The notes below the pieces were generated by a model that did no database searches, was not told where the DNA came from, and was given only the letters and a program-made list of their open reading frames with translations. The position numbers and the translations under genes were made by a program. A DNA stretch of 64,000 bases from Tenacibaculum haliotis (GTDB lineage: Bacteria; Bacteroidota; Bacteroidia; Flavobacteriales; Flavobacteriaceae). The stretch is from contig NZ_JAOBTH010000026.1 in NCBI RefSeq assembly GCF_025215075.1, positions 1 to 64,000 of the forward strand, written 5' to 3'. Of this stretch, positions 33,643-42,826 are shown piece after piece (the stretch's first letter is position 1; each line of letters starts with the position of its first letter).

Positions 33643-34716
33643 ATGAACGAGGTATATTCATTAAAAATTATTGATATTCAAAAAGAAACAGAAAATTCAA
33701 AATCTGTGACTTTACAAGTTCCAGAAAAGTTAAAAGAGAATTTCATTTATAAACCCGGACAATATATAACATTACAGTTTTATTTAAAAGAGCAGCAAGT
33801 ACGCCGTTCCTATTCATTATGTAGTTCTCCTGTTTTAAATACATCATTAAAAATTGGAGTAAAACGTGTTGAAAACGGTTTAATTTCTAATCATATTCAT
33901 GAAAACTTGAATGTTGGTGATTTTATAGATGTTTTAGCACCAAATGGTCGGTTTTATGCTGAAATAAAAAAAGAAAACTATAAAACATATTATTTGTTTG
34001 CAGCAGGTAGTGGAATAACACCTATAATTTCTATATTAAAAACTGTTTTATTTGTAGAAGAAAAAAGCTTTGTTTATATGATTTATGGAAACAAAAATCA
34101 TAAAAGCATTATGTTTAAAGAAGAATTAAAACAATTAGAACTAGAGTACAAAGATCGCTTTACGTTAATTCATACTTTAAGTAACCCTATAAGTTCTTGG
34201 AGTGATTTATGGAAAAAGGAAGAAAATAAATTTATAAAAGGAAGGGTAGACGTAACTTCAATTTCTTGGTTAATTAATCAATTTCCTCCTTATGCACAAA
34301 ATACAGCATATTATATATGTGGTCCAGGAACAATGATAAATAATACAGTAAAAACCTTACAAGGTATAGATGTACCTGAGAGTAGAATTTTTATAGAGAG
34401 TTTTGGTTCTCCTAAAATAAACGAGGTAGTAAATGTTGTAGATGGAGCAAGTTTAATTGTTCATTTAGAAAATAAGAAAATAGAAATTTCTATTCCGTTA
34501 GGAAAAACAATATTAAGAGCCCTGTTGGATAATAAATATAACCCACCTTATTTATGTGAAGGAGGTGTCTGTGGAAGTTGCGTTTGTAAAGTAAAAAATG
34601 GGCGTGTATATATGAATAATAATGCCGCTTTAACAGATGAAAAAATAAAAGAAGGTTATGTGTTAAGTTGCCAAAGTTTACCGTTAACAGATAGCGTTGA
34701 AATAATTTATGAATAA
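33643..34716 (+). CDS. Oxygenase reductase: FAD, NAD and C-terminal plant-type 2Fe-2S domains
   Basis: 357 residues. FAD-binding barrel with RRSYSLCSSP, NAD-binding domain with GSGITPIISIL and YYICGPGTMI, then a plant-type ferredoxin domain whose cluster ligands are in YLCEGGVCGSCVCKV and a final LSCQS. The order FAD-NAD-2Fe-2S is that of PaaE/GbcB/KshB-type reductases. It would pass electrons from NAD(P)H to the Rieske oxygenase just upstream and perhaps to the di-iron hydroxylase. Last gene of the promoter-C operon; a hairpin follows. Confidence 0.93.
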   Translation: MNEVYSLKIIDIQKETENSKSVTLQVPEKLKENFIYKPGQYITLQFYLKEQQVRRSYSLCSSPVLNTSLKIGVKRVENGLISNHIHENLNVGDFIDVLAPNGRFYAEIKKENYKTYYLFAAGSGITPIISILKTVLFVEEKSFVYMIYGNKNHKSIMFKEELKQLELEYKDRFTLIHTLSNPISSWSDLWKKEENKFIKGRVDVTSISWLINQFPPYAQNTAYYICGPGTMINNTVKTLQGIDVPESRIFIESFGSPKINEVVNVVDGASLIVHLENKKIEISIPLGKTILRALLDNKYNPPYLCEGGVCGSCVCKVKNGRVYMNNNAALTDEKIKEGYVLSCQSLPLTDSVEIIYE

Positions 34717-34727
34717 TTATATGTAAC

Positions 34728-34763
34728 AAAATAACCTATTAAAATAATTTTATAGGTTATTTT
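34728..34763 (+). terminator. Terminator after the oxygenase operon
   Basis: AAATAACCTAT pairs with ATAGGTTATTT around a 12-base AT loop and is followed by a T-rich tract; it also lies just beyond the SulP stop on the other strand. Confidence 0.7.
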
Positions 34764-34764
34764 A

Positions 34765-36984
34765 TTAATACATAGAAAGTGCTATTTTTTCATCACAAAC
34801 TGTTTTTTTCAATCGAACTCCAAAATCAGCCAGTGTCTTAATTTCTTTAATTCCAGCCAATCGTTCTCTACCAATAATTAATAAACCTTTTTTATTTCCT
34901 TCAATATGATAATATTTATTGCTTTCAAAAAATAGTACAAGTTCATCTGTAAAAAACTGTTTTATTTCAGATTCATTTTTTCCTGATAAATAAAAACGCT
35001 TTGAAAAATCAGGGTGCTTATCAATATCAATATCTTTAAAACCAGTAAAATGATATATATATTCAAAAATACCTTCTTTATCTAATGTAAACTCAGGTGT
35101 ATATTTTTCAATATCAATATACATCATGGTTACCTTAATTACTTGTTTTGCAATTAATTCACCTTCAGAAAATTCAACATCAAATAAAGAGCAATTATTG
35201 TTAGATAAAATGTTAGATACTTTACTTATTTTTCGAGTTTTAAAATACCCAAAATGCGGAATTTTTGTGACTTCTTTTTCAGGGTAAGCTTCATATTTCC
35301 AATTAATATCTGTACAAATATTTTGTAAAGATTTTTGTCTTTTTGTTAGGGTATTTTTATTTTCTTGTAATTGAAAAGGATTATTTTTACGTAAAGCAAA
35401 CGGATGTTCGCTACCTGTTTTATAACCATCTAAACCAATTACTTCAAAATAACCACCTTTTCGCTTAAAGGTTTCTGCATAATTGTTAAGATTTTCCATT
35501 ACAGAATGATCTATAAAATTACACAAAGAAAAATCGATAATAGCATCTTCACTTTCAGGTATTTGATCTAGTTTAGATTTTAATTTAGTATAGTTTAAAA
35601 AGCTAGAAAAGTTTTTAACTGAAACATAATATTTATCATCTTCTTTAAACATTAAAACATTAGGTTTTAATAAGTTTCTAATAAATAGCGTGATGTTTTT
35701 ATTAATAATTATATGAATAATAAAAGTTATGCATATTCCTGCTAAAATACCTGTAATTAAATTGGTCGTAATTGTGGTAAGGAGAGTTGCTAAAAATATA
35801 ATTAACTGTTCTTTACCTATTTTAAATACTTTTTTAATGTTTTCAGGTGAAGCTAATTTATATCCTGTATATACTAAAATAGCAGCTAATGCAGGTAGCG
35901 GAATTTTACGTAATTCGGTGGCAAAAAGTAAAATAAAAACAATTAAAAATGCTGCATGAAAAAAGTTAGCTGATCGATTACTACCTTTATTATTTACATT
36001 TACAGAGCTACGTGCAATTACAGTAACAACATTTAATCCACCTAAAAAACCACTAACAACTGTTGCTAAACCCAAAGCACGAATGTCTTTATTTATATTT
36101 GAACGTCTTTTTAAAGGGTCTAACTTGTCAACCGCTTTAATACTTAGTAAACTTTCAATACTTGCAATTAAAGTAATGGCAATAACTGCATTAATAAATT
36201 CGAACTGATATACTTTACCAAAATCAGGAAAAGCAAAATTAGATAAAACATCTTCAGGTAAATTAATTAAGAGGCTTTTATCTATTGGATATGCAGATGA
36301 TGATACCAAATCATAGTAATAATACATGCCAACACTTAAAACAACAATCCACATTGGAGCCGGAATTAACTGAAAATATTTATTACGTATCTTACTATAA
36401 AAAATCATAATTAGTAAACTAATAATACCTACAGATCCGGCATAAAAAACACTTGTACTATCTGTCTGAATTAAGTTTATGATTCCTTTTGGTGTTTGTA
36501 TTAGTAAGTCTACAATACTTCCTTTGGCATCTAAATTACCAAGCATTACATGTATTTGTTTGGCAAAAATACCAATACCAATAGCAGCTAACATCCCTTG
36601 AATTGCTGAAGAGGGGAAGAAGTCACCCAGTGATCCCATTCTAAGAAATCCAAGAATAATCATAATAACACCAGAGAAAACAATGGCAGCTAACGTGTAT
36701 AAATATCCTTGTTGCATATCACCAGCACCAAGAGTTGTAATTGCGGCTAAGACCACGACTACGAGTCCGTTACCAGGCCCAGTAATTGTTACATTAGCGC
36801 CTCCTAAAATAGCTACAATAATACCGCCTACAATAGCAGCAATTGCACCAGATATTGGTGGAGCTCCAGAAGCTAAAGCTAACCCAAAACCTAAAGGAAG
36901 TGCAATTAAAGAAACAACAAAACCAGCAAAAATGTTTTGCGGTATTTCATTTAAAAATGTTTTAAAACGTTTTTCTTTTTTCAT
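34765..36984 (-). CDS. SulP anion transporter with STAS and extra C-terminal domain
   Basis: 739 residues. Residues ~1-430 are the SulP membrane domain (IALPLGFGLALASGAPP, GGANVTITGPGNGL, then QGMLAAIGIGI). A STAS-like domain follows (~445-522, with IIDFSLCNFIDHSVMENL). The last ~217 residues (523-739) are not part of a normal SulP protein; they contain HPDFSKRFYLSGKNES and a GLLIIGRERLAG segment reminiscent of DUF3137-type domains. SulP proteins carry sulfate, bicarbonate or other anions with Na+ or H+. The start overlaps the stop of the upstream stress-protein gene by one base (TAATG), so the two are coupled, as is common for bicarbonate-type SulPs with UspA. Confidence 0.9.
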   Translation of the reverse strand: MKKEKRFKTFLNEIPQNIFAGFVVSLIALPLGFGLALASGAPPISGAIAAIVGGIIVAILGGANVTITGPGNGLVVVVLAAITTLGAGDMQQGYLYTLAAIVFSGVIMIILGFLRMGSLGDFFPSSAIQGMLAAIGIGIFAKQIHVMLGNLDAKGSIVDLLIQTPKGIINLIQTDSTSVFYAGSVGIISLLIMIFYSKIRNKYFQLIPAPMWIVVLSVGMYYYYDLVSSSAYPIDKSLLINLPEDVLSNFAFPDFGKVYQFEFINAVIAITLIASIESLLSIKAVDKLDPLKRRSNINKDIRALGLATVVSGFLGGLNVVTVIARSSVNVNNKGSNRSANFFHAAFLIVFILLFATELRKIPLPALAAILVYTGYKLASPENIKKVFKIGKEQLIIFLATLLTTITTNLITGILAGICITFIIHIIINKNITLFIRNLLKPNVLMFKEDDKYYVSVKNFSSFLNYTKLKSKLDQIPESEDAIIDFSLCNFIDHSVMENLNNYAETFKRKGGYFEVIGLDGYKTGSEHPFALRKNNPFQLQENKNTLTKRQKSLQNICTDINWKYEAYPEKEVTKIPHFGYFKTRKISKVSNILSNNNCSLFDVEFSEGELIAKQVIKVTMMYIDIEKYTPEFTLDKEGIFEYIYHFTGFKDIDIDKHPDFSKRFYLSGKNESEIKQFFTDELVLFFESNKYYHIEGNKKGLLIIGRERLAGIKEIKTLADFGVRLKKTVCDEKIALSMY

Positions 36985-37811
36985 TATTTAACAATTAAAA
37001 CATCGGTTGGTAATTCTGATAAAATATATTCTAAATCATGCGGAAAAATTCGATCTAAAAGACCTGTTTTTTTAGGTGCACTCATTACTAATAAGTCAGC
37101 TCTTTTAATTTTTGCATAATGCCCTATACAATAACCTCTTCGACCAAAAATACTTTGAGTATTTATAGTAATATCTTTAGTATCTATACATGCTAACATT
37201 TTATGAACACGTTCGTCTTCCCGTATTTGTAAACGTTCTTTGGTTAAGGTTGCCTTACGCAATGAAATATCATCGTTAACTTTTACATTTAATTCAGTCT
37301 GACTAATCTCTTCAACAATAGTTACTTTTTTACATCCCAATTCTTTTGAGATATTGAAAGCAACTTTAATTGTTTCTTCAGTTTTTTCATCTTTCAAACC
37401 ACTAACAACAATGTGTTTACAAACAACGCTTTTTACAGAAGGTTTTAAGAGTAATAAAACAGAACAAGGAGCTTTACGGGTAAGTTTTCGGGCAATAGAA
37501 CCTACATAATATTTGTATATTTTCTCTTTTTGTAAAGCACCTAGTATTAATAAATTTACATTTTCATTTTTTATAGTTTGTAAAATAACATCAACAGGCT
37601 TTCCTTCTTGCCAAATAACTTTTAATGGAAACTTTGGTTTAGGAGCTTTGTTTAATAATTGTTGTAGTTGTTTTTCCTTTTGGTCAGATTTTTTTCCAAC
37701 ATGAACACCAATTAATTGTGCATTAAACATATTTGATAACCGAATTGTTTCAAATAAGTTGGCTTTTAAATTGGGTGAAAAGGCAATACCTATAAGTATA
37801 TTTTTTGTCAA
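36984..37811 (-). CDS. Universal stress protein with two USP domains, TTG start
   Basis: 275 residues read from TTG at 37811 (TKNILIGIAFSPN follows, the proper first strand of a USP fold); no ATG is nearby. Two tandem UspA-like domains: the first ends ILGALQKEKIYKYYVGSIARKLTRKAPCSVLLL, cut here for its G-x2-G-x-S-like tail YVGSIARK; the second runs from residue ~140 to the end LPTDVLIVK and is more degenerate. Probably an adenine-nucleotide-binding regulator of the co-translated SulP transporter. Confidence 0.88.
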   Translation of the reverse strand: MTKNILIGIAFSPNLKANLFETIRLSNMFNAQLIGVHVGKKSDQKEKQLQQLLNKAPKPKFPLKVIWQEGKPVDVILQTIKNENVNLLILGALQKEKIYKYYVGSIARKLTRKAPCSVLLLLKPSVKSVVCKHIVVSGLKDEKTEETIKVAFNISKELGCKKVTIVEEISQTELNVKVNDDISLRKATLTKERLQIREDERVHKMLACIDTKDITINTQSIFGRRGYCIGHYAKIKRADLLVMSAPKKTGLLDRIFPHDLEYILSELPTDVLIVK

Positions 37812-37865
37812 AGTATAAAATTTAAAACGCTCGAAGATATAATTTTCTTGTTGTTAAAAAAAAAA

Positions 37866-37873
37866 TTACTTTT
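37866..37873 (+). promoter_or_regulatory. -7-like promoter element of the antiporter gene
   Basis: TACTTTTA, one mismatch to TAnnTTTG, ~17 bases before the ATG at 37891. Confidence 0.35.
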
Positions 37874-37890
37874 ACAAGAAAATAACATTT

Positions 37891-39708
37891 ATGATTGAAT
37901 TGGCAGGAATTATAATATTAGGAATTTTAGCGCAATGGTTTGCTTGGAAATTTAAGATTCCGGCAATTTTACCTTTAATTATAATCGGGTTGTTTGTTGG
38001 GCCTATAGCTGCTGAATTTTTTAATGATGATGGTAGCAAATGGATAGAGCCTGTTTGGAACGGTAAAAAAGGATTGTTTCCTGGAGAAGGGCTGTATTAT
38101 TTTGTTTCATTAGCCATAAGTATTATACTTTTTGAAGGAGGATTAACTTTACGTAGAGAAGAAATTAAGAATATAGGCCCTGTAATAACTAAATTAATAA
38201 CCTTAGGTTCGAGCATTACTTTTTTTGGTGCAGGTATTATTGCACATTACACTTTTAACTTAAGTTGGGAGCTATCTTTTTTATTTGCTGGTTTAATTAT
38301 TGTAACAGGTCCAACAGTTATAACACCAATTTTAAGAAATATTCCTCTAAAAAAAGATGTATCCGCAGTTTTAAAATGGGAGGGTATTTTGATTGACCCA
38401 ATAGGAGCTTTGGTTGCGGTATTAGTTTTTGAGTTTATTAGTGTTGGTGGTGGTGCTGGATTTACACAAACAGCATTGTTAGAATTTTTAAAAATTCTTT
38501 TATTTGGTACTACTTTTGGATTTACATTTGCACATGCTTTAATATTTATTATCAATAAAAAATGGGTACCGCATTATTTATTAAATGTAGTTTCATTATC
38601 TACTGTTCTTTTAGTTTTTGTTGAATCTGAAATATTTGCTCATGAATCAGGCTTATTAGCTGTTGTAGTAATGGGAATGGTATTAGGTAACAGTAAGTTG
38701 AAAAATTTAAAAGAGATACTTTATTTTAAAGAATCTTTAAGTGTACTATTAATTTCTATATTATTTATTCTTTTGGCAGCAAACATGAATATTGAAGAGT
38801 TAATGCTACTATATAGATGGGAAACATTACTTCTTTTTGCATTAATTGTATTTGTAATTAGACCTTTAGCAGTTTTTGTAAGTGCCTACAATTCGAATTT
38901 AAAAATTAATGAAAAATTATTTATAAGTTGGGTAGGACCAAGAGGTATTGTTGCAGCAGGTATTGCTTCGTTATTTGGAAGTAAGTTATTAAAGCAAGGT
39001 GTAGCAGGGGCAGAATATATAACCCCTCTTGTTTTTATGATTGTTTTAGGTACCGTATTGTTAAACGCAACCACTGCAAGATTGTTTGCTAAAATGATAG
39101 GTGTTTTCTTAAAAAAATCGAATGCTATTATGATTATTGGAGCTTCAGATATGGCACGACTTATAGCAGTATATCTAAAGAAAAATAATAGAAGAGTTGT
39201 TATTATCGATTCAAATAAAGATAATATTGAAAAAGCTAAGAATGAAGGTTTAGAGTCTTTTCAGGTAAATATTTATGATGATAATTTAACAGATAATATT
39301 GAGTTTAACGATGTAGGTTATTTACTTTCAATAACAGGTAGTGACTCAATAAATAAATATGCAATTTCTAATTTTTCAGGTGTTTTTGGAGAGCAAGGTG
39401 CTTATCGTTTAGCAAGCTCTCAAGAAATTATTACACAAGAATATGAAAATAAAGATGATCTGTTTACTATTAAAGATGATTTTTTAAATTTAATGGATAC
39501 TGTAAGGGAATACCCTCAAATTTACGAAACACCTGTAAATTCGATTGAAGAATATAAAAAGAAAATAAATGAAATTTATGCAGAGTTAAAATCAATTCCG
39601 ATTTTAATGAAAAATAAGAATAACGAAATTTTATTAATATCAGAGTTTGAAAAGAAAGTTACTACAATAGAAAACTGGCAACTAGTTTATCTTGGAAAAG
39701 AATTATAA
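37891..39708 (+). CDS. CPA1-type Na+(K+)/H+ antiporter with TrkA-N domain
   Basis: 605 residues. About twelve membrane helices cover residues 1-405, with GPTVITPILR and KWEGILIDPIGALVA (the conserved acidic pocket) and WVGPRGIVAAG. From ~408 a Rossmann TrkA-N domain begins: IMIIGASDMARLIAVYLKK and VVIIDSNKDN. This is a NhaP/KefC-like cation:proton antiporter gated by nucleotide binding. It stands next to a SulP-UspA pair, consistent with ion and pH balance. Its stop codon overlaps the dnaX stop region by 6 bases on the opposite strand, and no terminator hairpin is visible. Confidence 0.93.
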   Translation: MIELAGIIILGILAQWFAWKFKIPAILPLIIIGLFVGPIAAEFFNDDGSKWIEPVWNGKKGLFPGEGLYYFVSLAISIILFEGGLTLRREEIKNIGPVITKLITLGSSITFFGAGIIAHYTFNLSWELSFLFAGLIIVTGPTVITPILRNIPLKKDVSAVLKWEGILIDPIGALVAVLVFEFISVGGGAGFTQTALLEFLKILLFGTTFGFTFAHALIFIINKKWVPHYLLNVVSLSTVLLVFVESEIFAHESGLLAVVVMGMVLGNSKLKNLKEILYFKESLSVLLISILFILLAANMNIEELMLLYRWETLLLFALIVFVIRPLAVFVSAYNSNLKINEKLFISWVGPRGIVAAGIASLFGSKLLKQGVAGAEYITPLVFMIVLGTVLLNATTARLFAKMIGVFLKKSNAIMIIGASDMARLIAVYLKKNNRRVVIIDSNKDNIEKAKNEGLESFQVNIYDDNLTDNIEFNDVGYLLSITGSDSINKYAISNFSGVFGEQGAYRLASSQEIITQEYENKDDLFTIKDDFLNLMDTVREYPQIYETPVNSIEEYKKKINEIYAELKSIPILMKNKNNEILLISEFEKKVTTIENWQLVYLGKEL

Positions 39709-41424
39709 ATCTAATCCAAAGGTACTTTTTAATTTTTCTAGTATTGGATTTTTCTCTTTTAACTTCTCATATTTTTCTTGAGGAGTATAGGCGAATTTTT
39801 TCTCAACAGTTTCATTAACAATTACTTCTATTTGAATTCCGTAATTGTTTAATTTTTCACGTAAAAATCTTGTTAATTTAGATTTACCTCGTTCTAATTG
39901 CGATTTCATTAAATCGTTAGGCAATGAAAATATGATGGTAAAAGGTTTTCCTAATTGCGGCTCTCCTGAAGCTAGTATTGCTGCGATACTGCGTTCACCA
40001 AGCTCTTGTAGTTTAAAATAATATTTTTTCCAAGCATCTTTTAATTCTTCATGAGTAAAAGGTGTTCTTGGGTGGTTTTCATAACTTTCATCATCATCTG
40101 AAATCGCTTTAATATCTTTTTTCTGATGAATGCTTTTTAAAGACAAAGCCGAAGCACGACGTTTTATATTTTTTAAAAGAGGTTTTGTTGATTCAGTTAC
40201 AACCTTGGCCAAAGGAGCCTTTATATGAAGTTTTTCTTCAGTTTTAACTTCAACTTTTCCGGAAGTTTTTATAGCTGTTTTTACTTGAGTTTTCTTAATT
40301 GATGGAGATAAAGAAGTAAAAAAAGTAGCCGGAATTATGTAGTTGTTAGATTTTTTTTTTGCTCCATCAAAATTGATAGAGGCTATTTGCATTAAGGTAA
40401 GTTCTACCAGTAATCGCTGGTTTTTACTACCTCGATATTTTAAATCGCAATCATTAGCTTTATCAATGGCAGGCATTAAAAACTGCATGTCAGCTTTTTT
40501 AGATTGCTCTAAATATTTCTTTTTAGTAGTATCACCAACTTCTAATAAAGAAATAGTAGCAGTATCTTTTGCAACCAATAAATCTCTAAAATGTGATGCT
40601 AATCCGTTTATAAAATGATGTCCTTCAAAACCTTTTCCTAAAACCTCATTAAAAGCCATTAAGACTTGCGGAATTTTATTCTCAATTAATAAATCAGTGA
40701 TGTTAAAATACACATCATAATCTAATACATTTAAGTTTTGGGTAACAGCTTCGCGCGTTAAATTACTACCTGAAAAACTAACAACTCTATCAAAAATAGA
40801 TAAAGCATCACGCATAGCACCATCAGCTTTTTGAGCAATTACATGTAAAGCATCATCGTCTGCTGTAATATTTTCTTTTGCACAAATTGTTTTTAAATAT
40901 TCTTTAGCATCTAAAACACCAATACGTTTAAAATCGAAAATCTGACAACGAGATAATATCGTTGGTATAATTTTATGCTTCTCGGTAGTTGCTAAAATAA
41001 AAATAGCATGAGCAGGCGGTTCTTCTAATGTCTTTAAAAAAGCATTAAAGGCTGCTTGAGAAAGCATGTGAACTTCATCAATAATATAAACCTTGTATTT
41101 TCCTGTTTGAGGCGGAATACGTACTTGATCGGTTAAACTACGAATATCATCAACTGAGTTATTAGAAGCGGCATCTAATTCAAAAATATTAAATGCAAAA
41201 TCTTCATCAGCATTAGTGTCTGCATCCTCTTGATTTATACGTTTTGCTAAAATACGAGCGCATGAAGTTTTACCAACTCCACGAGGTCCTGTAAAAAGTA
41301 AAGCTTGTGCTAAATGGTTGTTTTTTATAGCGTTCTCTAACGTATTTGTTATGGCTTGTTGCCCAACGACATCCTCAAAAACCTGAGGACGATATTTACG
41401 TGCCGATACTATAAAATGTTCCAT
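39703..41424 (-). CDS. dnaX: DNA polymerase III subunit gamma/tau
   Basis: 573 residues from the ATG at 41424 (MEHFIVSARKYRPQVF); an ATG at 41481 lies upstream of the promoter and is rejected. Walker A GPRGVGKT (46-53), SARKYRPQ at the start, IIDEVHMLSQAAFNAFLKTLEEPP and the arginine finger region. The zinc-binding module with four cysteines normally between Walker A and the sensor is absent: residues 61-76 read KRINQEDADTNADEDF instead. I recall the same loss in other flavobacteria. A basic linker and a C-terminal domain (tau-like) follow. Clamp-loader ATPase of the replisome. Confidence 0.95.
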   Translation of the reverse strand: MEHFIVSARKYRPQVFEDVVGQQAITNTLENAIKNNHLAQALLFTGPRGVGKTSCARILAKRINQEDADTNADEDFAFNIFELDAASNNSVDDIRSLTDQVRIPPQTGKYKVYIIDEVHMLSQAAFNAFLKTLEEPPAHAIFILATTEKHKIIPTILSRCQIFDFKRIGVLDAKEYLKTICAKENITADDDALHVIAQKADGAMRDALSIFDRVVSFSGSNLTREAVTQNLNVLDYDVYFNITDLLIENKIPQVLMAFNEVLGKGFEGHHFINGLASHFRDLLVAKDTATISLLEVGDTTKKKYLEQSKKADMQFLMPAIDKANDCDLKYRGSKNQRLLVELTLMQIASINFDGAKKKSNNYIIPATFFTSLSPSIKKTQVKTAIKTSGKVEVKTEEKLHIKAPLAKVVTESTKPLLKNIKRRASALSLKSIHQKKDIKAISDDDESYENHPRTPFTHEELKDAWKKYYFKLQELGERSIAAILASGEPQLGKPFTIIFSLPNDLMKSQLERGKSKLTRFLREKLNNYGIQIEVIVNETVEKKFAYTPQEKYEKLKEKNPILEKLKSTFGLDL

Positions 41425-41446
41425 TAATTTGTACTGTTTATGTAAA

Positions 41447-41454
41447 CAAAAATA
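41447..41454 (-). promoter_or_regulatory. -7 promoter element of dnaX
   Basis: Minus-strand TATTTTTG; predicted start ~18 bases before the ATG at 41424. Confidence 0.55.
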
Positions 41455-41524
41455 GAAAACCCCATGGCAATTCACAAACAATTTGTTGAAGGAAAATCTA
41501 AAGTTGTAAACAATTGTATAATCT

Positions 41525-41532
41525 TATCTTTG
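41525..41532 (+). promoter_or_regulatory. -7 promoter element of msrA
   Basis: TATCTTTG, perfect TAnnTTTG; predicted start ~24 bases before the ATG at 41561. Confidence 0.55.
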
Positions 41533-41560
41533 CTTACGACTAATGCTTAAAATATTTAAT

Positions 41561-42208
41561 ATGAAACAATTTAAACTCGGTACACTTTTAGCTGTTTTCT
41601 CTTTTAGTTTATTGTTGATGAATTTTTCGACATCAAAAGAAGTATCTATAACTAAGGTTGATAAATTAATTTTACAAGGAACAAAAGTAGCCTATTTTGC
41701 GAGTGGCTGTTTTTGGTGTGTTGAAGCTGTTTTTGAAAGTGTAATAGGAGTAGAGGAGGCTGTTTCTGGTTATGCTGGCGGATTTACTAAAAACCCAACG
41801 TATGAAAGTAGTAATACAGGTAGCACAGGTCATGCAGAAGCCGTTGCGGTGTACTATAATCCTAAAGAAATAAGTTTTAAAACCTTGGTTGCTGTGTATT
41901 ACGGTTCTCATGATCCGACAACAAAAAATGGACAGCATCCTGATTATGGTTCTCAATACAGATCGATTGCTTTTTATAATAATCTGCAAGAAAAAAAGAT
42001 TATTGAAAACAAAATTAAACAACTAAACACCCAAGTTTATAACGGACAAGTAGCTACCGAAGTTAAAAAGATTAATAAGTTTTATAAGGCAGAAGAATAT
42101 CATCAAGATTATGAAAAGTTACATCCAGAAAATCCGTATATACAAAATGTTTCGATTCCGAGGTTAAACAGATTTAAAAAGAAATTCCCTCAATTACTTA
42201 AAAAGTAA
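41561..42208 (+). CDS. msrA: Peptide methionine sulfoxide reductase MsrA, exported
   Basis: 215 residues from the ATG at 41561 (MKQFKLGTLLAVFSFSLLL). The N terminus is a hydrophobic signal, so the enzyme acts in the periplasm or is membrane-anchored; no lipobox. Catalytic motif SGCFWCVEAVFE (C50; C53 may be the resolving partner), then GYAGG, the STGHAEAV segment, DPTTKNGQHPDYGSQYRS, and EEYHQDY. No C-terminal recycling cysteine. It reduces S-methionine sulfoxide in oxidised envelope proteins. MsrB is not adjacent. Confidence 0.95.
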   Translation: MKQFKLGTLLAVFSFSLLLMNFSTSKEVSITKVDKLILQGTKVAYFASGCFWCVEAVFESVIGVEEAVSGYAGGFTKNPTYESSNTGSTGHAEAVAVYYNPKEISFKTLVAVYYGSHDPTTKNGQHPDYGSQYRSIAFYNNLQEKKIIENKIKQLNTQVYNGQVATEVKKINKFYKAEEYHQDYEKLHPENPYIQNVSIPRLNRFKKKFPQLLKK

Positions 42209-42263
42209 TTGAAGGAATTAAAAAATATTTTAAAAGCTAATTAATTTTAAAGTGCCTTTATTT

Positions 42264-42815
42264 TTAAGGTATTGGGTTTTCTACTGTAATAGGAAACACA
42301 ACCTCTATATCAGTCTCTCCACCAGCATTTGTCATATCTCCATCGGCAACATTATCACCATTTTTAGTTGGTTCATGTTTTAAAATAATTGTATAACTAC
42401 CTGTACCAATAGCACCTGTTTCTACAGTAAATTTAACTCCTAACGGATTTCCATCAGCATCAGTATCTGTATACGTAAATGTACTAACTATACCTGAAGT
42501 TGTATAAAAAAACTGGTGTTCTTCAGCTTCTTCTATAACTTCTAACGTAATGTTATCAGCAGGACTTTCATTTTCATTTAATAATGTAATAACAGCACTA
42601 TAAGTAGTGTTTGCCATTAAAGTACCTCCAGTAATTTCAGGTTCTTCATGATCATATTCTAAAGTTACAGGATCTCCAGTTTCAGGAGTTAAAACAACTT
42701 TCATAGTTGTAATTACTTCTTCTTCATGAATGTGTTCAGGACTGTTATCGTCTGAACAAGAAGTTATTATAATTGAACTGATGAATAATAATGCTATAAG
42801 TTTAAAATTTTTCAT
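42264..42815 (-). CDS. Acidic, His/Glu-containing lipoprotein of a TonB locus
   Basis: 183 residues, lipobox IITSC (Cys20). A His/Glu cluster follows directly (EHIHEEE, later YDHEEPE and EEAEEHQFF), then beta-sandwich-like sequence with TYTDTDADGNPLG. Flavobacterial proteins of this kind are often annotated as type 1 periplasmic binding fold superfamily next to TonB receptors. A surface metal- or chelate-binding role is inferred only from composition and neighbours. Eleven bases after the TonB receptor stop. Confidence 0.75.
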   Translation of the reverse strand: MKNFKLIALLFISSIIITSCSDDNSPEHIHEEEVITTMKVVLTPETGDPVTLEYDHEEPEITGGTLMANTTYSAVITLLNENESPADNITLEVIEEAEEHQFFYTTSGIVSTFTYTDTDADGNPLGVKFTVETGAIGTGSYTIILKHEPTKNGDNVADGDMTNAGGETDIEVVFPITVENPIP

Positions 42816-42826
42816 TTTTTAGTTTT

